Shown: one piece after another, positions 12,497-25,545 of the stretch
How the letters are laid out: every line of letters begins with the position of its first letter
Position numbering within the stretch: position 1 is the stretch's first letter
NCBI GenBank assembly: GCA_018398765.1
Contig: JAHBMJ010004205.1
Span: forward strand, 19,689-77,433
From: Chromera velia
Lineage: Eukaryota > Sar > Chromeraceae
Length of the DNA stretch: 57,745 bases
Reading direction: 5' to 3'
Notes under the pieces: model-generated
What the model was told of the DNA's origin: nothing
The model's database searches: none
Seen by the model: only the letters and a program-made list of their open reading frames with translations
Translations under genes and position numbers: made by a program

Positions 12497-14498
12497 GATT
12501 TGTGCCGGATGGCCAGACGCTTCCGGGTGCAAGATAACGAAGGACTGCAAGAAAGCCCACAGAAAAACAATTGGCCTTATTCCGAACTACCTCTCAGCAG
12601 GTATTGTTTCAGAGCTGGAGGGAGGCTGCCGAACACCCTGGAGTCCTGCGCACTGAACGCATGCAAAACAAGACGATTGACGCAAGATCCTTTAAATCAG
12701 ATTTTTTCCAAGTATTGCAATCTCTTCATCACACATAAAGGGTCTAGTCAATCTTGCTCCTCGGGAGGACGCGTGCCAATCAAACAGAAGAGGTGACGGT
12801 CTTCTTTGCAAAAGTAGCGGACTTACGTGCGCATCCAGCGGATGTCCTCAACGGTAGGTCGTGCCGGGGCCGGATACACACCTGCTTCAGCAATACATGC
12901 GAGAATGATCTCACATTTGTTCAGCCGGCCATTTGCTTTTATGCATGAGGAGAAAAGTGGACTTTGAAATGCATGGGTCTCATCTGCAGATCTGATTCAA
13001 CTACGGAGAATAATATTATGTACACAAATCAAAACACACGCATGATCCATTCCCGTTCCTGGCTGCTCCCCTGTCTCCTTGCTACCATTGTGTTCCTGCA
13101 TGTGCATACGCCTTCGTGGAATGTTGTGTTTTGATATGACCGAATGTTTGTGTCTGCATGCATGTACGTATAGGCCTGCTCATATACATCTGCACATGAG
13201 CTTAATTGTGCTCAAGAAGCATACTGGCATGATATTGCAGGTACCATGCATGTATACGGTAACCCAAAGTGCCAGAGCAAATTCAAATATACGCAACATA
13301 TCCGCTAGCTGCAGGACAGTAGCTGCTTTCTGCAGACTGAGATCGCATCACTTGCTCTAAGGCTCATGAGACTGACGGAGGCTTCTGCTTCGGCTTCTCT
13401 CTCTGATGCGGCCTGCATGAACAAACAAATAAATGGGCAAGGAGAGAAGCGGGTTCACTTCGGCAAAACACTCAGACGTCCCTCCGGTCTGCTCTGAGTG
13501 CAATGCACAAGACCTGCAAAAGCAAGCCAGGAGGAACAGCCGCAGGATTCATCGGAATCTAAACGGTACTCATACTTTTCATCATGAGCTCGACACACAC
13601 GCATCGAAACTGTTCCGTCCTGGAGCGGCGAGCGCGCCATAATTGATGCCTTGTCCCATTTGATCAAACGTTTGCAAAGAAGATTCTGGACGTTTGCAAA
13701 GAAGATTCTGGACGTTTGCAGAGAAGATTCTGGACGTTTGCAGAGAAGATTCTGGACGTTTGCAGAGAAGATTCTAGACGTTTGCAGAGAAGATTCTGGA
13801 CGTTTGTTCTGGACGTTTACAAAGAAGATTCTGGACGTTTCAAATTGTAGAAAAGATTCTATGCCTTTGAGAGGAAGAAGCTTTACTTGACGCGACCCGC
13901 CTTCAGGTGTCTCCTGGTGCATCGTGCGTCCTCGGGCTGACTCAGTCTCTCCTGCACCAATCCATCACAGGTGTTTTCAGGCGCGAGTGAAAGGTAGAAA
14001 ACTGTCGGGGACAAATCTGGGGTGGAAATAGGAAGGGAAAAAATCTGAGGAGAAGACCGAAGGGGGAAAATTTCAAGGGGAAAGTTGCGGAGGAAAGCTT
14101 GGCAGGAATATTTCAGGGGAGGACAGAAACTTCAATACTGAAGTGGAGAAAGATGGAAAGGTGTACAAAGACACGGAAATACATAATGACGGTCAGAAGA
14201 ATAGACATGGAGACACAGGGGCTCGGTGATGGGCAGGGGAAGAGAAAGAAAAAAAAACTAGAAGGCAGACGGGCCCGCAGACAAACAGACAGACTATATG
14301 TTTATTCTTCTTCTCCCTCCTTTTCTTCATGAACACAAAGACAAAAACACAGACAGACAGACAGACTATATGTTTCTTCTTTTTCTCCCTCCCATTCTTC
14401 ATGAACACAACAAACAAAAAGAACGACAGAAAGAACAAAGACTACAGAACGGTACCAACGATCAAACAGCGTCTGCAGGGAAACCGACAGACAGACGA

Positions 14499-14532
<34 letters not shown>

Positions 14533-14707
14533 TATACGACAGACTATATGTATCTTCTTCTCCCTTCTTTTCTTTATGTATGACAGACAGAGAGACAGAA
14601 AGAATAAAAGAAAGAAAACGAAAGAAAGAAACAAAGAAAGAAAGACTATACAGACACACAAACAGACAGACAAACAGACAAACAGACAGACTGGTACACG
14701 GTCGACA

Positions 14708-14750
<43 letters not shown>

Positions 14751-14834
14751 CAAGACAAACGAGAAGCCATGCAGGCAGAAGGACAGAAAAGAGATAGACA
14801 GTGAAGTGGACAGACAGTCAGGCAGGTACTAGGC

Positions 14835-14866
<32 letters not shown>

Positions 14867-16686
14867 TATATCGTCTTTTCTTTTCCTTTTTTTCCCCTTC
14901 TTCATTCTCTTCTGTTTCTTTCTTTCTTCTTTTGGCGCGCTCTCTTAGTGGAAGGGTACCAGAGCTCCAGGCCTTAAGCGTACCCTGCGGCCCTTCCTTG
15001 CCCAGTGCAGGCTTACGCCTTTGCACTTCCACATTCTTTCCATCTGGACGTGTTCGTTTCTTTTCTTCTCCTTTCGTTTACGAGGCAGCAGCAGCAGCGG
15101 CCCCCAACCGCCAGCAGCAGTAGTATTTTCTTTTTTTCTTTTTTCTGGGGTTCCCTTTCTCTTTTCTTTTCTTCTTCTGGGGCAGACAGACAGACAGACA
15201 GACAATCACTGCCTTGTCTTAACGCGTACCTGTAGATCGTTGTTCTCCTTCTGGATCATTTTCCTGAAGATTTCTTCCCGTCTTTGCGGGCCCACCTTGA
15301 AGAGGTGCATGTATCTGCAAATATTGTTATGAATGATTAACGCTAAAGAGGACTTGAACAATTCCACGTCAGTGCATCGCAGACACAGACTGAGAAAGAA
15401 CTGTAGCATTCGGCCGTAGCTTGCACGGATCCATCTTTTCGATCCATGACTTCCGCTGTTCCAACTAAGCTTTGAGGCCGGTTTGCATTAGATCGGTCGC
15501 AGTATTTTTTGATTGCACGGTGAGACGCATGGAAGGTGCACCGAGATCGATCATGTCAATAGAAAGGCAGGGCAAAGCCACCGTCCTCAACAAGAACAGC
15601 TGATAGCCAGGACGGGCCCATGCAGGGAGACTCAACAGACGTAATTCCCCTTTTTTTGTGGTCGTATATTTTTTCTTTGAATATCGTGCTGACTTCATCA
15701 GAGTTTCCCTCTCAGCAAAGGCCAGCGATTCCTTCACTTTGTGCACTTCGTGCCTCTCTGTCGGCAGTCGTTCCTGCAGTGCAGTTGGAAGGAATGCATG
15801 CATCCATTTTAACCAAATTCAATTGACGCACTCTGGCATTTTGTCGAAGCGAGTCAAACTCTGTCTGTATTACCCACATGCAGGAGATTGTAGGTGATTG
15901 AGACATATTACATGAATGTACAAAAATGATCAAAGTGGCCAGATGCCAACAGGGAAGGAGAAACAGGCTGAACGGGTACAGACAATTTGGGGAATACACA
16001 TTTACATACCTCAAAGGATTTTCGTTCGAGTGCAGCCCGCTGCTTCAGTGCAGTGGTAGTGAAGTCTTGAGGGACCTCGAACTCCTCTAAGAGTTCAATC
16101 ATACCCACATCACCCTTGACACCAGGAGGAAAGGACTTCGCCACAGTGTACGCAAAGACCTCTGCATATATGTAACATGGATGAAATCATAGCAGAAGAC
16201 TCGCTTAGCAGATCACTCTTTGAAATGCGCGCTGGCGTCCATATGTAGACGGCGAAGAAAAATGGGATCGTGCCCCCTTCGGGGTTTTGAACATCACACA
16301 ACAAGGGACTATGTATATATACATATATACAAACCTTGCGAAGCTTCCTTGCATTCGCTTTGAGCTTTGATCAGGAGGTACTGCGCGATACATTTTTCCC
16401 CGTCGGAAGCGTTCTTCTCCATGAAAGTACCAGCGAGGTCAGACAAAGATGTATTCGCGTAGGTACTTGCACAGTCTGTATAGAAAATGCATCGCACAGA
16501 AGCCGATGGACATATATAGCTGACCCAATTCTGAAGGTTGAAGGCCCCCTTTCTGCAGATCGCATGGACTCTCCTGTTGAATGCTGCTGAAATTTTTCTC
16601 ACGGCAAAGACCTCCTTAGGTTTGAGAAAAGCAAAAGTTGTAAGGAACACCGGGAGGTATCCCATAGTATCTGACAACCTCAGCAT
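11485..16686 (-). CDS. Nine-exon gene, 375-aa protein with F-box-like N-terminus
   Basis: Proposed exons, transcribed right to left, are 16686-16335, 16161-16010, 15773-15694, 15314-15230, 13412-13352, 12881-12827, 12652-12591, 11981-11824 and 11607-11485. They total 1128 nt, an exact open frame of 376 codons including TAG, and every phase matches. Several donors are strong: GTATGT after 16010, GTAAGT after 12827 and GTGAGT after 11824. Residues about 10-45 resemble an F-box: a leucine/proline start, FLKPKEVFAVRKISAAFNRR, then a basic helix. The middle is charged and helical (RREEIFRKMIQKENNDLQ). The C-terminus contains MRGVPIRADESKIRQKLAEA and ends in an alternating DVVFEEGEETYDVRLSLV strand-like segment. 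I know no family match. If the F-box is real, it would be an SCF substrate adaptor; that is inference. The TTGCTATGCAG acceptor for the last exon is convincing. The weakest border is the GTCAGC donor after 15694. Confidence 0.65.
12148..12350 (-). repeat. Degenerate GCAG/GGCA tetranucleotide satellite in intron
   Basis: AGGCGGGCAGGC-type words fill about 200 bp of the intron between the 12591 and 11981 exon borders. The minus-strand translation is a meaningless P/A/C/L repeat. Confidence 0.8.
12399..12492 (-). repeat. (CA)n microsatellite, (GT)n on the sense strand
   Basis: About 45 CA units with two interruptions (CATACACGTACA), in an intron of the minus-strand gene. Confidence 0.95.
13670..13830 (-). 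repeat. 22-bp minisatellite, about seven copies
   Basis: The unit GTTTGCAGAGAAGATTCTGG plus AC repeats with A/G variation, and the last copies are truncated or shuffled. It sits in the long intron between the 15230 and 13412 exon borders. Since 22 is not a multiple of three, the open frames across it cycle through all frames of the unit. Confidence 0.9.
14280..14880 (-). repeat. Composite (GACA)n satellite with a conserved CTATATG-pyrimidine block
   Basis: Four times, a (GACA)n run passes into ACTATAT, then a T/C-rich block such as CTTCTTCTCCCTCC. The junctions are near 14293, 14367, 14530 and 14866. The first two copies also share TTCTTCATGAACACA. Spacings vary, and a (CA)n run lies at about 14706-14749. 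Everything is in one intron of the minus-strand gene. Confidence 0.8.
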
Positions 16687-17452
16687 CTCCGTGCCCTTGA
16701 TTGCATGTGCCGATAGAATCTCCTGGATGTGCAGGTGAAGGTGACACCGGCAGCGCTGTCCAGAGAGTTCCCGTTATCGCAGGTGTAGGTGAGAGATTGA
16801 TTAAACGAACGAAGCTTCTTTGTGCTCTGGCGTATGCCAAGTGACTCGCAAGCAAGTCTGCGACGTTTATTGACGTTTTATATATACCGCGCATCAAATG
16901 TAATTTTTCGTTTTTGACCCTCGGATACAAATTACAAATACAATTTTTGCATTTTTAAATTAAGGCTATTTTTTTGGGCCCAAATCGTTCAATACAGAGC
17001 AATAATGCCATGCCGGGGCCGAACTTCGCGCGGGATGCGCGCCGGGGCCCGCACCGCGCGCGCGGATTACAAATGTGAGTCCTCGATTACAAATGCCGGT
17101 ATATACGTGAGTGCACTTCGGTTCATCCTTGGGTCGTGTTGTTTTGAGGTTTATGGGCAGTTCTGCTGCACAGACAAGCTGGGTGCACTGGAAGAGAGGG
17201 GGAAAGAAAGAGAGAGAGGTTGTGCTGGGTTTGCAATCTCGAATCCAAAAGTCGATTGGCACAGATTCGGCAGTCCGTCATGGTCCGTTAGGCAATTTCT
17301 AAGGCAACGCAACTTTGGGAACTGATGTACATTCAGCGTGGTCCAGCTACTTCCTATTCCGTTTACATCACACGTTGTAGATCGACGTGATTCTACACTT
17401 TGACACACGAGACGGACAGCACATACAGCTAGGCTACAAGGAACCATTTGCA
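16687..17452. promoter_or_regulatory. Putative bidirectional promoter between head-to-head genes
   Basis: The 766 bp separate the ATGs of the minus-strand F-box-like gene and the plus-strand helical giant. A GC-rich CpG-dense block (about 17010-17070) holds two GCCGGGGCC-type words. It is flanked by three ATTACAAAT words (about 16930, 17068 and 17088). No TATA box can be assigned. The regulatory role is inferred from geometry only. Confidence 0.35.
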
Positions 17453-19899
17453 ATGTCCTTTGGCTTGCCCGAAATGCGCCTCCAGGATCACCAGCAGTTG
17501 CAGGATGACGCGGGTGGAAGGGTAGATACCAGTTACGGTATGTGTGCTGATGTTCTCCAGCTTGAGAAGGTTCTGTCCCGATTCCGTTATGATTTGGAGG
17601 AGACGGTCCTCGCATTGGACGCTGCCGTCTCCAGTTACTTGAAACAAATCATTGCGCTCGAGAGTCAGGTTGTTAAAGAATGCATTGTGGACGTCATTTG
17701 CCGCATTGCCACCCGAGTTGATTTATCGAGTGTGCTTTCGGAAGGAGTGAAGGTCCTCGTGGCATCGAACTTGATGACCTTACTGAATTCCCAAAACTCC
17801 ACTATTCGAACTCTCGCCTTCCGTCTCCTCGCTTCTTGCGCGTTCGTTGTCGAGATGCACTTCGGACTGTTGTGGGAGACCCGACTGGGAATGGCGAGTG
17901 CCAACCCTCCAGAAAAATTTGCGGCGTCCGAGGCTGCCGTCGCCTGTGTGCCTTTTATGAGTGAGGTCTCTCTGGGGGTGCTCGTGAATTTTCTTTCGAC
18001 CCGGTGCATTCACCCGCGACCAGCCGAGGGAGAAACCGAGGCGCCACCCGTATTCTCGGGCGTGTGTGAACTCTCTGAAGCTTCTGTGCTTCTTCAAGTA
18101 TTGATGAAGGCAGGGAAGCACAGAGCATTGGGGACCTCGGGGGAGGGAGAGGGGCTAGACACTGTTCTGAGTGTGGTGGAGGCCCTCGCGTCTTCTTTTG
18201 ATGAGCTGCACCTGAGAGCGACTGAGGCAGACGAGTCTGGGGAGACGGGGGGTGATGAGGAAATGGTGGCTGTGCCCTCAATATCCGAGGGCATTGTGTC
18301 GCTTCTGCACTCGCACATGGAGGCGCTTGAGGATGCCCTGGCGCTAGTGAATTTGGTCTTGAAGAGAAGGAAGGGGGCGCGGGGGTTGGGTGAAAAAGAG
18401 GTCAGTCATGCACAACCAGTCCTCCACAACCGGCGACCTTATGTGTTGCTTGTCGCTAGACGTCTACAGTGGTCTTCGTTGTACAGTTAAAAGTGAAGAG
18501 AGATGAATCTTTCGTAAATACAAATTCCTTCTTTGCTCCGTGCCGTTTTGTCTGTTCTCTGTGGGAGTGAAAGTGGAGAAATTTTGTTTTGTCACTGTGT
18601 CCACTCGTGCTCTGTATTTCTGCGTTTCTCTTTTTTTTTTGTTCTTGCACTTCCCTACTCAAATTCCCATCCCTGCCCCCCCGTATGATCAGGTCGAGCG
18701 TCTTCTGGAGATTTCCAATGGGTTCTTTTTTCGGCTCTTCAAAGCATCGTTAGAAAAGGACAATTTGCCATCATCATCCCAGGAAGAAAAAGATGTTGGC
18801 GAGGAAGAGGAAGAAAAGGATGCAGAGGGAGTGAAACGGGCAGAATCATATTTTCGGATGAGGGCAGAGAGGTGTGAGGGTTGGTGTGTCTCTCTCCTCG
18901 ACTCTCTCCCAGTTGCCCTCGCGACTTCACCTCCCTCCTCTTCGCCTGCTCCTGAGCAGACGCTGAAAGAAGGGGTGTCGGGGAAGGAAGCAGCACTTGC
19001 AAAGGGCCAATCCAGGGCGCTTGAGTGGATTTCACGGCTGCAAGACTGGGCTCAGAGCGTTGAGCCTTCAGCTTTTCCACGTCTGGGCGTGTCGCTTTTA
19101 CGGTTTGTCATTGTACTTTTTCATACTGCCACGTCCTCGTCTGACACGCCGCCCTCTTCCTCTTCTTTTTCTTCGCACAAAGATGGGATCGATTCTGCCG
19201 GGGCCCCTCAGGTGGAGGGGCCACGGGGCCCTGGGTCCAGGGACGTCTCTTCGTGGACGTCTGTCCTTGCTTCTGCAGAGCGAGCACAGAGCGTGGGGTC
19301 CGTGCGGGGGGAGGGCTCCGATTTGGTCCCTCTAGTTAATGCCGAAAGGATCGGTGAGGGTCTGAGTTTCTCCTCGTCCCTCTTTCGGGAGGGTGCGGGT
19401 CTGTTCTGTCGGTATGTAGATGGGATTGCAGACCCTCCTTCAGAGATCGGGGAGCGAAGTGGAGCGGTGAAGGAAAAGCGGAAGGAGATGGAGAACCAGA
19501 GCACGAGTGTCCTCTGGGTCAGGGCACTCTCCTTAGGTCGGTCAGTGAGTGACTGTGTGTGTGCGTGCGTCAGTCAGTAAGTAGCTGTGTGCGTCGCTCT
19601 GCGAGGAAATGCGTGTGGGTCCTCCCCCAGCCAGACAAACAATGCTATTCATATAATAGGTACAGAGAGCAGGTGTGTGTGATGGCATATGTTTCTGCGT
19701 CTTCGTCGTCTATCTCTCTCTCGTTCTCTCTTTTGTCTGTCTGTCAGTCTGTCTCTTGTGGATTTTCGCGTAGAGAAGCGGGAACAAAACAGAAAGCGCG
19801 GCCGTTTGTCGATCAGTCCGTCAAGTTGCGCCCTGACTCAGTAAAGCACTGCATTTCTGTCTCTCCTCCTCTCTTTGTCTGTCTCTCTCCCTTTCTGCG

Positions 19900-19960
<61 letters not shown>

Positions 19961-21978
19961 GTGTGTGTGCATGTGCGTGGTGCTTCGTATATCTGAATGT
20001 TGGTGGCCCTACTTTCTTCAGGCGGTCGGCTTTTTGCTCTCGGACTGCGGCTGCTGGAGGAGGTTGATCGGAGAGCGGAACAGAAGGAGAGCATGGAAGT
20101 AGACTCGACAGGCAGAAGCGGTGAGGGGTCGACAGTGCAACTGTTGCACGGCCTGGACGCGGAGACTGACTGGAGTTCGGAGTCTGAGGACCTCAAGAAG
20201 GATGTCTTGCAGCTGGGACAGGCCTGGGTTGGGTTGTTCTTCTCTCGTCCTCTGACTTGGGTCTTCGGAGCTCGGCTTGCAGGGTCCGGGCAGAGAGCTG
20301 TGAGTCACACGGGGNNNNNNNNNNNNNNNNNNNNNNNNNNNNNNNNNNNNNNNNNNNNNNNNNNNNNNNNNNNNNNNNNNNNNNNNNNNNNNNNNNNNNN
20401 NNNNNNNNNNNNNNNNNNNNNNNNNNNNNNNNNNNNNNNNNNNNNNNNNNNNNNNNNNNNNNNNNNNNNNNNNNNNNNNNNNNNNNNNNNNNNNNNNNNN
20501 NNNNNNNNNNNNNNNNNNNNNNNNNNNNNNNNNNNNNNNNNNNNNNNNNNNNNNNNNNNNNNNNNNNNNNNNNNNNNNNNNNNNNNNNNNNNNNNNNNNN
20601 NNNNNNNNNNNNNNNNNNNNNNNNNNNNNNNNNNNNGGGGAGGAATAGTTGGAAAGTGAGAGCGCTTGGGGGGGTTCTTTTGTGTGGGCCTGTGTGAAGA
20701 ACTTCGTTTTCGGCGTGTGCATCATCTCTTTCAATTGCTTGACTCTCTCTAAGCATTTGCTCCCCTTTGTGTGAGTGATTTGCTTCTCATGGGAGCAGAG
20801 TGTCTAGAGTCTTTTCTATGCTTTGCTCTTCGGGTGCGTGCCTGGATGGATGGATGGATGGATGGATGGATGGATGAATGGATGGATGGATGGATGGATG
20901 GATAGATGGATGGATGGATGAATGGATGGATGGATGGATGGATGGATGAATGGATGGATGGATGGATGGATGAATGGATGGATGGATGAATGAATGGATG
21001 GATGGATGCAGATGATTTTTGACATCTTCGGGGCGTTTTTGGATTTTCTCTTGTCAGTATGCGATGGTGGGAAGAGTGTACCTGAGGGGGTTGTGGAGAG
21101 GGTTGGGCATTCGCTTGGAGCGTTCGTCAGCACTGTGCGAAGCGGGAGACATTCACATGCGCACGCACCCTCGCCAAAATCTTTGCACAAGAATGGAGAC
21201 GCACTGACGGGGCCGTCGCTCCATGCACCTCTGTGTCTGGGTGCGTGGCTTGCGTTCCTCTCTCTCCGGCTGGTGTCTTTGAGGCTTCTTCGTTTGAAAG
21301 GGCAGAAAAGGGAAAGGGAAAAGAAAACCATGGAAAGATGTAACGGAGCCCTGGCACTCGCTTTGCATTTTCGGGAAGAGATGGTTCGGTTGGAAGAAGC
21401 AGGGGGTTCTCGTGGGTTGGGGGCTGACTTTCTTCGGCTTTGTTTGACCACCGGGTGGGAGGGGGGAGAACACAAAGAGGGGCCTACAGCAGAGCGTCTC
21501 CGTCTGTTGACGTCAATTGCCGTCTCGTCAATGATTCTGCGTCTGCCTCCATCTTCCAAGTTCAAAAACGGAATGGAAGAGGGGGGGGGACAGACTGGAG
21601 AGGCCAAAAAGGAGACGGAAGAAGGTGTGGTGCTCCGATACGCAGTTGAGATGCGTGAAGGGTTGTGCGGAGATCTCCGTCGGACTGCCGGGGCCCTTTT
21701 GGCACTCAGATCTGCGGGTGGCGTCCGGTTTGGGTCCAGTCTGCTGAGCTTGTGCCGGGTCCCTCCCCAGTTTCTTCCAGGAGGAGAGAAAGCGCGTGAA
21801 GGCGTATTGAAGGATCTCCGAAATCTTGTGGTCAGTTCATCCGTTTTACAGAGGAGCAGCCGATACCAGGAAACATAAAGTCTGCCATGAAATCGGAGAA
21901 GCGTCGTGAACAATTCTCTCTATCTCTCTCTCCGCTCGCTCGTATTAAGGTCTGTCTCCACCCCTTTTGTGCTTTTCC

Positions 21979-22029
<51 letters not shown>

Positions 22030-25000
22030 ATCCTTTTCCATTCTGCCTTGCTCTCGATTCAGGGCCCATGCACCGGAATTCCTTCCTCCCTTGTGTCCTT
22101 CCTGGAGGCAAGCCAGGCGGCTGAAAGAGAAACGAAGGCCCACGGTTGTGCTCCAACAGGGGACGCAACTGCAACACAACAGGTGGGGGAGGCCATTGAG
22201 GCGGCAATGGAAACGGTTGAAAGGGGGAAGACAAGATCCGATCATGCACTCAGTTTCCTCTTCCATGCGCTCTCCTCTCCGGGTGTGAATTTTGCAAGAC
22301 TCTGTATGGAGAAGAGGAAAGAAGGGCGGGGGGAGGGAACCTGGGGCGTGGATGCCCTCCCTCCCCTTCCCCCTCGTATTTTGCGTCTCCTGGCTTCCAG
22401 TTGGTTTCTTCCCTCCAAAACCGGGAGGCGCACTCTCCACCTGGCAGCTTCTGCAGCCACAGACACAGTCAGTGGTCTTCTCGCTTCGCACTGTTCCTCC
22501 TCCTACCACGGGCCTGCATATGCGTCGGGTCTGGCTGCGGCATCGGCTCACACGAGTCAGCAGAGTGGGGGGAGTGGGAGACGCAGAGACTGGTGGGAAG
22601 CGTTCGGAGACAGGGAGACGAACCCTCCAGAGCATCTCCGGAGGTTCTTGAAGTCACCTCCCCATTTGGTGACCTGCAGTGCGAACCTCTTAGAAGCATC
22701 TGGGGGGGAGGCGGGGGTGCAAGCGAGTTCAGTCGAGTTGAGGACGGTGGAGTTTCTGGCCGCCCTCACGGACCTGAGGCAGGGGCTGCGGTCGGGTGAG
22801 TGCGACAGTATGGATGGAAGGTTTTGCCCAGCTGCCTGCGTGTCAGCTTTTCCTGTCAGGCACCAAGACGGACTGACTAACTGAGGGCGTTTGCATGAAA
22901 TGCAGACAAACAAGCAAAGAGAAACAGAAGATGTAGGTAGCCATGGAACAGAGTTCAAAGACCAGAGCGTCTCTTTGCCTTTGGATTTTCCTTCCTCTGT
23001 TTGTCCTTTGATCCCCTGATGCTCCTCTCGTCCAAAACAAGGTGACAGCACAGACAGCCAAAGCAATGAAGACGCTGTCCGTGGAAACGTACCAACATTC
23101 CATGCCTGTACAGGATCTCTCTTGTGTATCGCTGCAGCAACGTTACTGACCTTCCACCTGCTTCATTCAATTGCACAGCAACCGGTTGACAGACGTCAGT
23201 CGCGTCCCTTTCTTCCCTCACTTCCCCCCACATTTTCGGATCGATTCGATCGCATACATGCCTTGCTGCCGTTCGTTGTCGTGTCGCGTCGAATTTAACG
23301 GGTAATGGTCACGTTTTTTCTTCCGTTTCTCTCCAGTCCCCCATTTCTCTCTATTTTCCATTCGCATGCATCCGCGTGCACCTACTTTCTTTCTCCTCGA
23401 TACAGCTGTCCCATCAGGAAAAAAGGGCGAAATGGAGCACGCGCTGTCTGCCGTCGAGATCGAAATCCTCAGAGTGAAAACAGAGTCAGTCAGCCTGACT
23501 GTCAGCCGTCTGACACTTCGGGGAGGGGGGCGGAGAGCGATTTGAGGCAGGAAAATGGGAGGAACCTCGTGCCAGCCTGGAGCGAACCTTCAAAAAAAAG
23601 AAAAAACTGATCCAGGATAGAGAGCAGAGAGAGAGCGAGAGATGTTGTGCAAAGGAGGGGTCGAAAGGAATCGTGTCCTTCAAAGGGTTTTAGTGTGTAT
23701 TCCTCGAGCCTTTCCTTCTTTACTTTTTCCCTTCTCTATGACAAACTTTGAGTTTGTTCTTTGCATGTCTTTTGATGAGATCCCTCGCGTTGGCGTGAAC
23801 TTGATTGATTTTCAGCGCCTGAGTTTTCATTGACTTTCCATCTGCTTTCCTCTTCCCACTTGCCCCCATCCCATTCCTTGTCTCCTTCCTTCCCAGAGCC
23901 TCGAGGCTTTCCAGAATTGTTGCAAGACCCAGCCACTCCTCAGGGTGTCCTCACCCAATTTTGGCAGTTCGGGTTCTCAGAGAGATCGGGAAGTGGGCAC
24001 AGTCCCTGCTCTCATTTATCTCGGAAGCCCTGCAAGACCCTGACCCTGATTCTCTTCTCAAACCGACTGGAGGAGGGGGTGCTCACGGGAGCCTGAGTCT
24101 GGGGCCTCAGCTTTCTCTTTTTGATCTACAGAAGGAGAAGAGACGGCATGTGGAGAGAGTGGCTGAGCGAGTGGCTAGAGAGACAAAGGAGAATCAACGC
24201 TTGACGGAGATCGATTCTCTCTCATGCGTCCTCCAAACGGCCTGTGGGCTCTCCTGCCTTGGCCCTTTTCACCAGTGCCATTCTAGAAGAGGATCGGCGG
24301 TACTTAAAGTGTCGGCGTCTGTCAGAACTGCTTTCATTGTGGGAGGTCAAACCGGGGGGGCAAGCGGCGGAATGGATGTGGCTAAAATTCTTCTTCACGT
24401 CAGTCCGTCCGTTTACCTTTTTTTTTCCTTTCCTTGTCTCCGTGCCATCCAAGTGCCTGCATCGAAGAGCAAGTCAAGCCTTATTCAATATTTCTTGTGC
24501 CTGGAGCGGTTTGAGTGTGTGTCTGTTCAATTTCGTTGCCTTCTCTTATCATCCGTGCATGCATGAATGTTCCGGACACTTTGCATGCACTTGGCATCTC
24601 CTCTCCTCTCCTCTCCTTTCCTCCGCTACACCCATGACGCACGCAGAGCGCTTTGGACGCAGAGATCCACGGAGGGGAGTCGGGGGAGAGGGGTGTTGGT
24701 CCGACCTATCATCATATTGGAAGAGGAGGGGGACTGGGGGGGCACTCGAGGGAGGAGGCTGAGAGAAAGAGAGTGGACGCTATCTGCCTGCGGATCTGTG
24801 GGTTGACAGAGGACTTGTGCAGGGGCTCGTCTTGGGAAAGGGAGTCTGTCAAGCCTTTTCGTTTTGGGTCCAGCAGAACGGGAAACAAAGGTTTCGGCTC
24901 CTCTCCGTCGAGCGATGAGATTTTGGAGAGAGAGGAGGGGCCCATCCGAGTGACTGTGTGGGGGTCTCGGCGGGGACTGTGGGTGGAAGAGGAAGAGTCT

Positions 25001-25472
25001 CTTCTGCATGTGGATGTGGAATCAGAAGCCTCTGCAAGCCGGGGATCGTTCCTTTTGGACTCTTTTGTCGTTCCTCAGATGAACATGCCGCACTTGCCTG
25101 AACGCACAGGTCACCGAACGCAGGCAGGGGGGGGACATACGGAGGGCGGGAGTAAGCGGCTTCTTTTCTCTGTCGAGCGCACTGTTTTGATTACAGACTA
25201 TCTTGCTTGGCGTCTTGAAGAGATACACGGAAAGGGGCGCAGAGGAAGGGCAGGCGGAATGGAAGCCGTAGGAGGGGGGTTGAGTCGGCCCAGCAAGACC
25301 GCAGGTGGAAAGATCTCTTTGTCGTTGTTGGTAAGGGCGGAGAGGGACACAGACAGAAGGGAATCAAAGTCTGACAGGTCAGCGGAACAGGCGCATGTTT
25401 TTTGTGTCTTGCCGAGAAACGATTTCTTTATTTCTCCGTCCGCTGGCCGGTTTCCCTCTCTCTGTGTCTCTG

Positions 25473-25545
<73 letters not shown>

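Noticed and set aside
13670-13830. CRISPR array
   Set aside because: Units abut with no spacers; it is a eukaryotic minisatellite.
20816-21913. 365-codon minus-strand open frame with [11 protein letters not shown] repeats
   Set aside because: It is opposite the plus-strand exon 21012-21830 and the GGAT repeat, a shadow frame.
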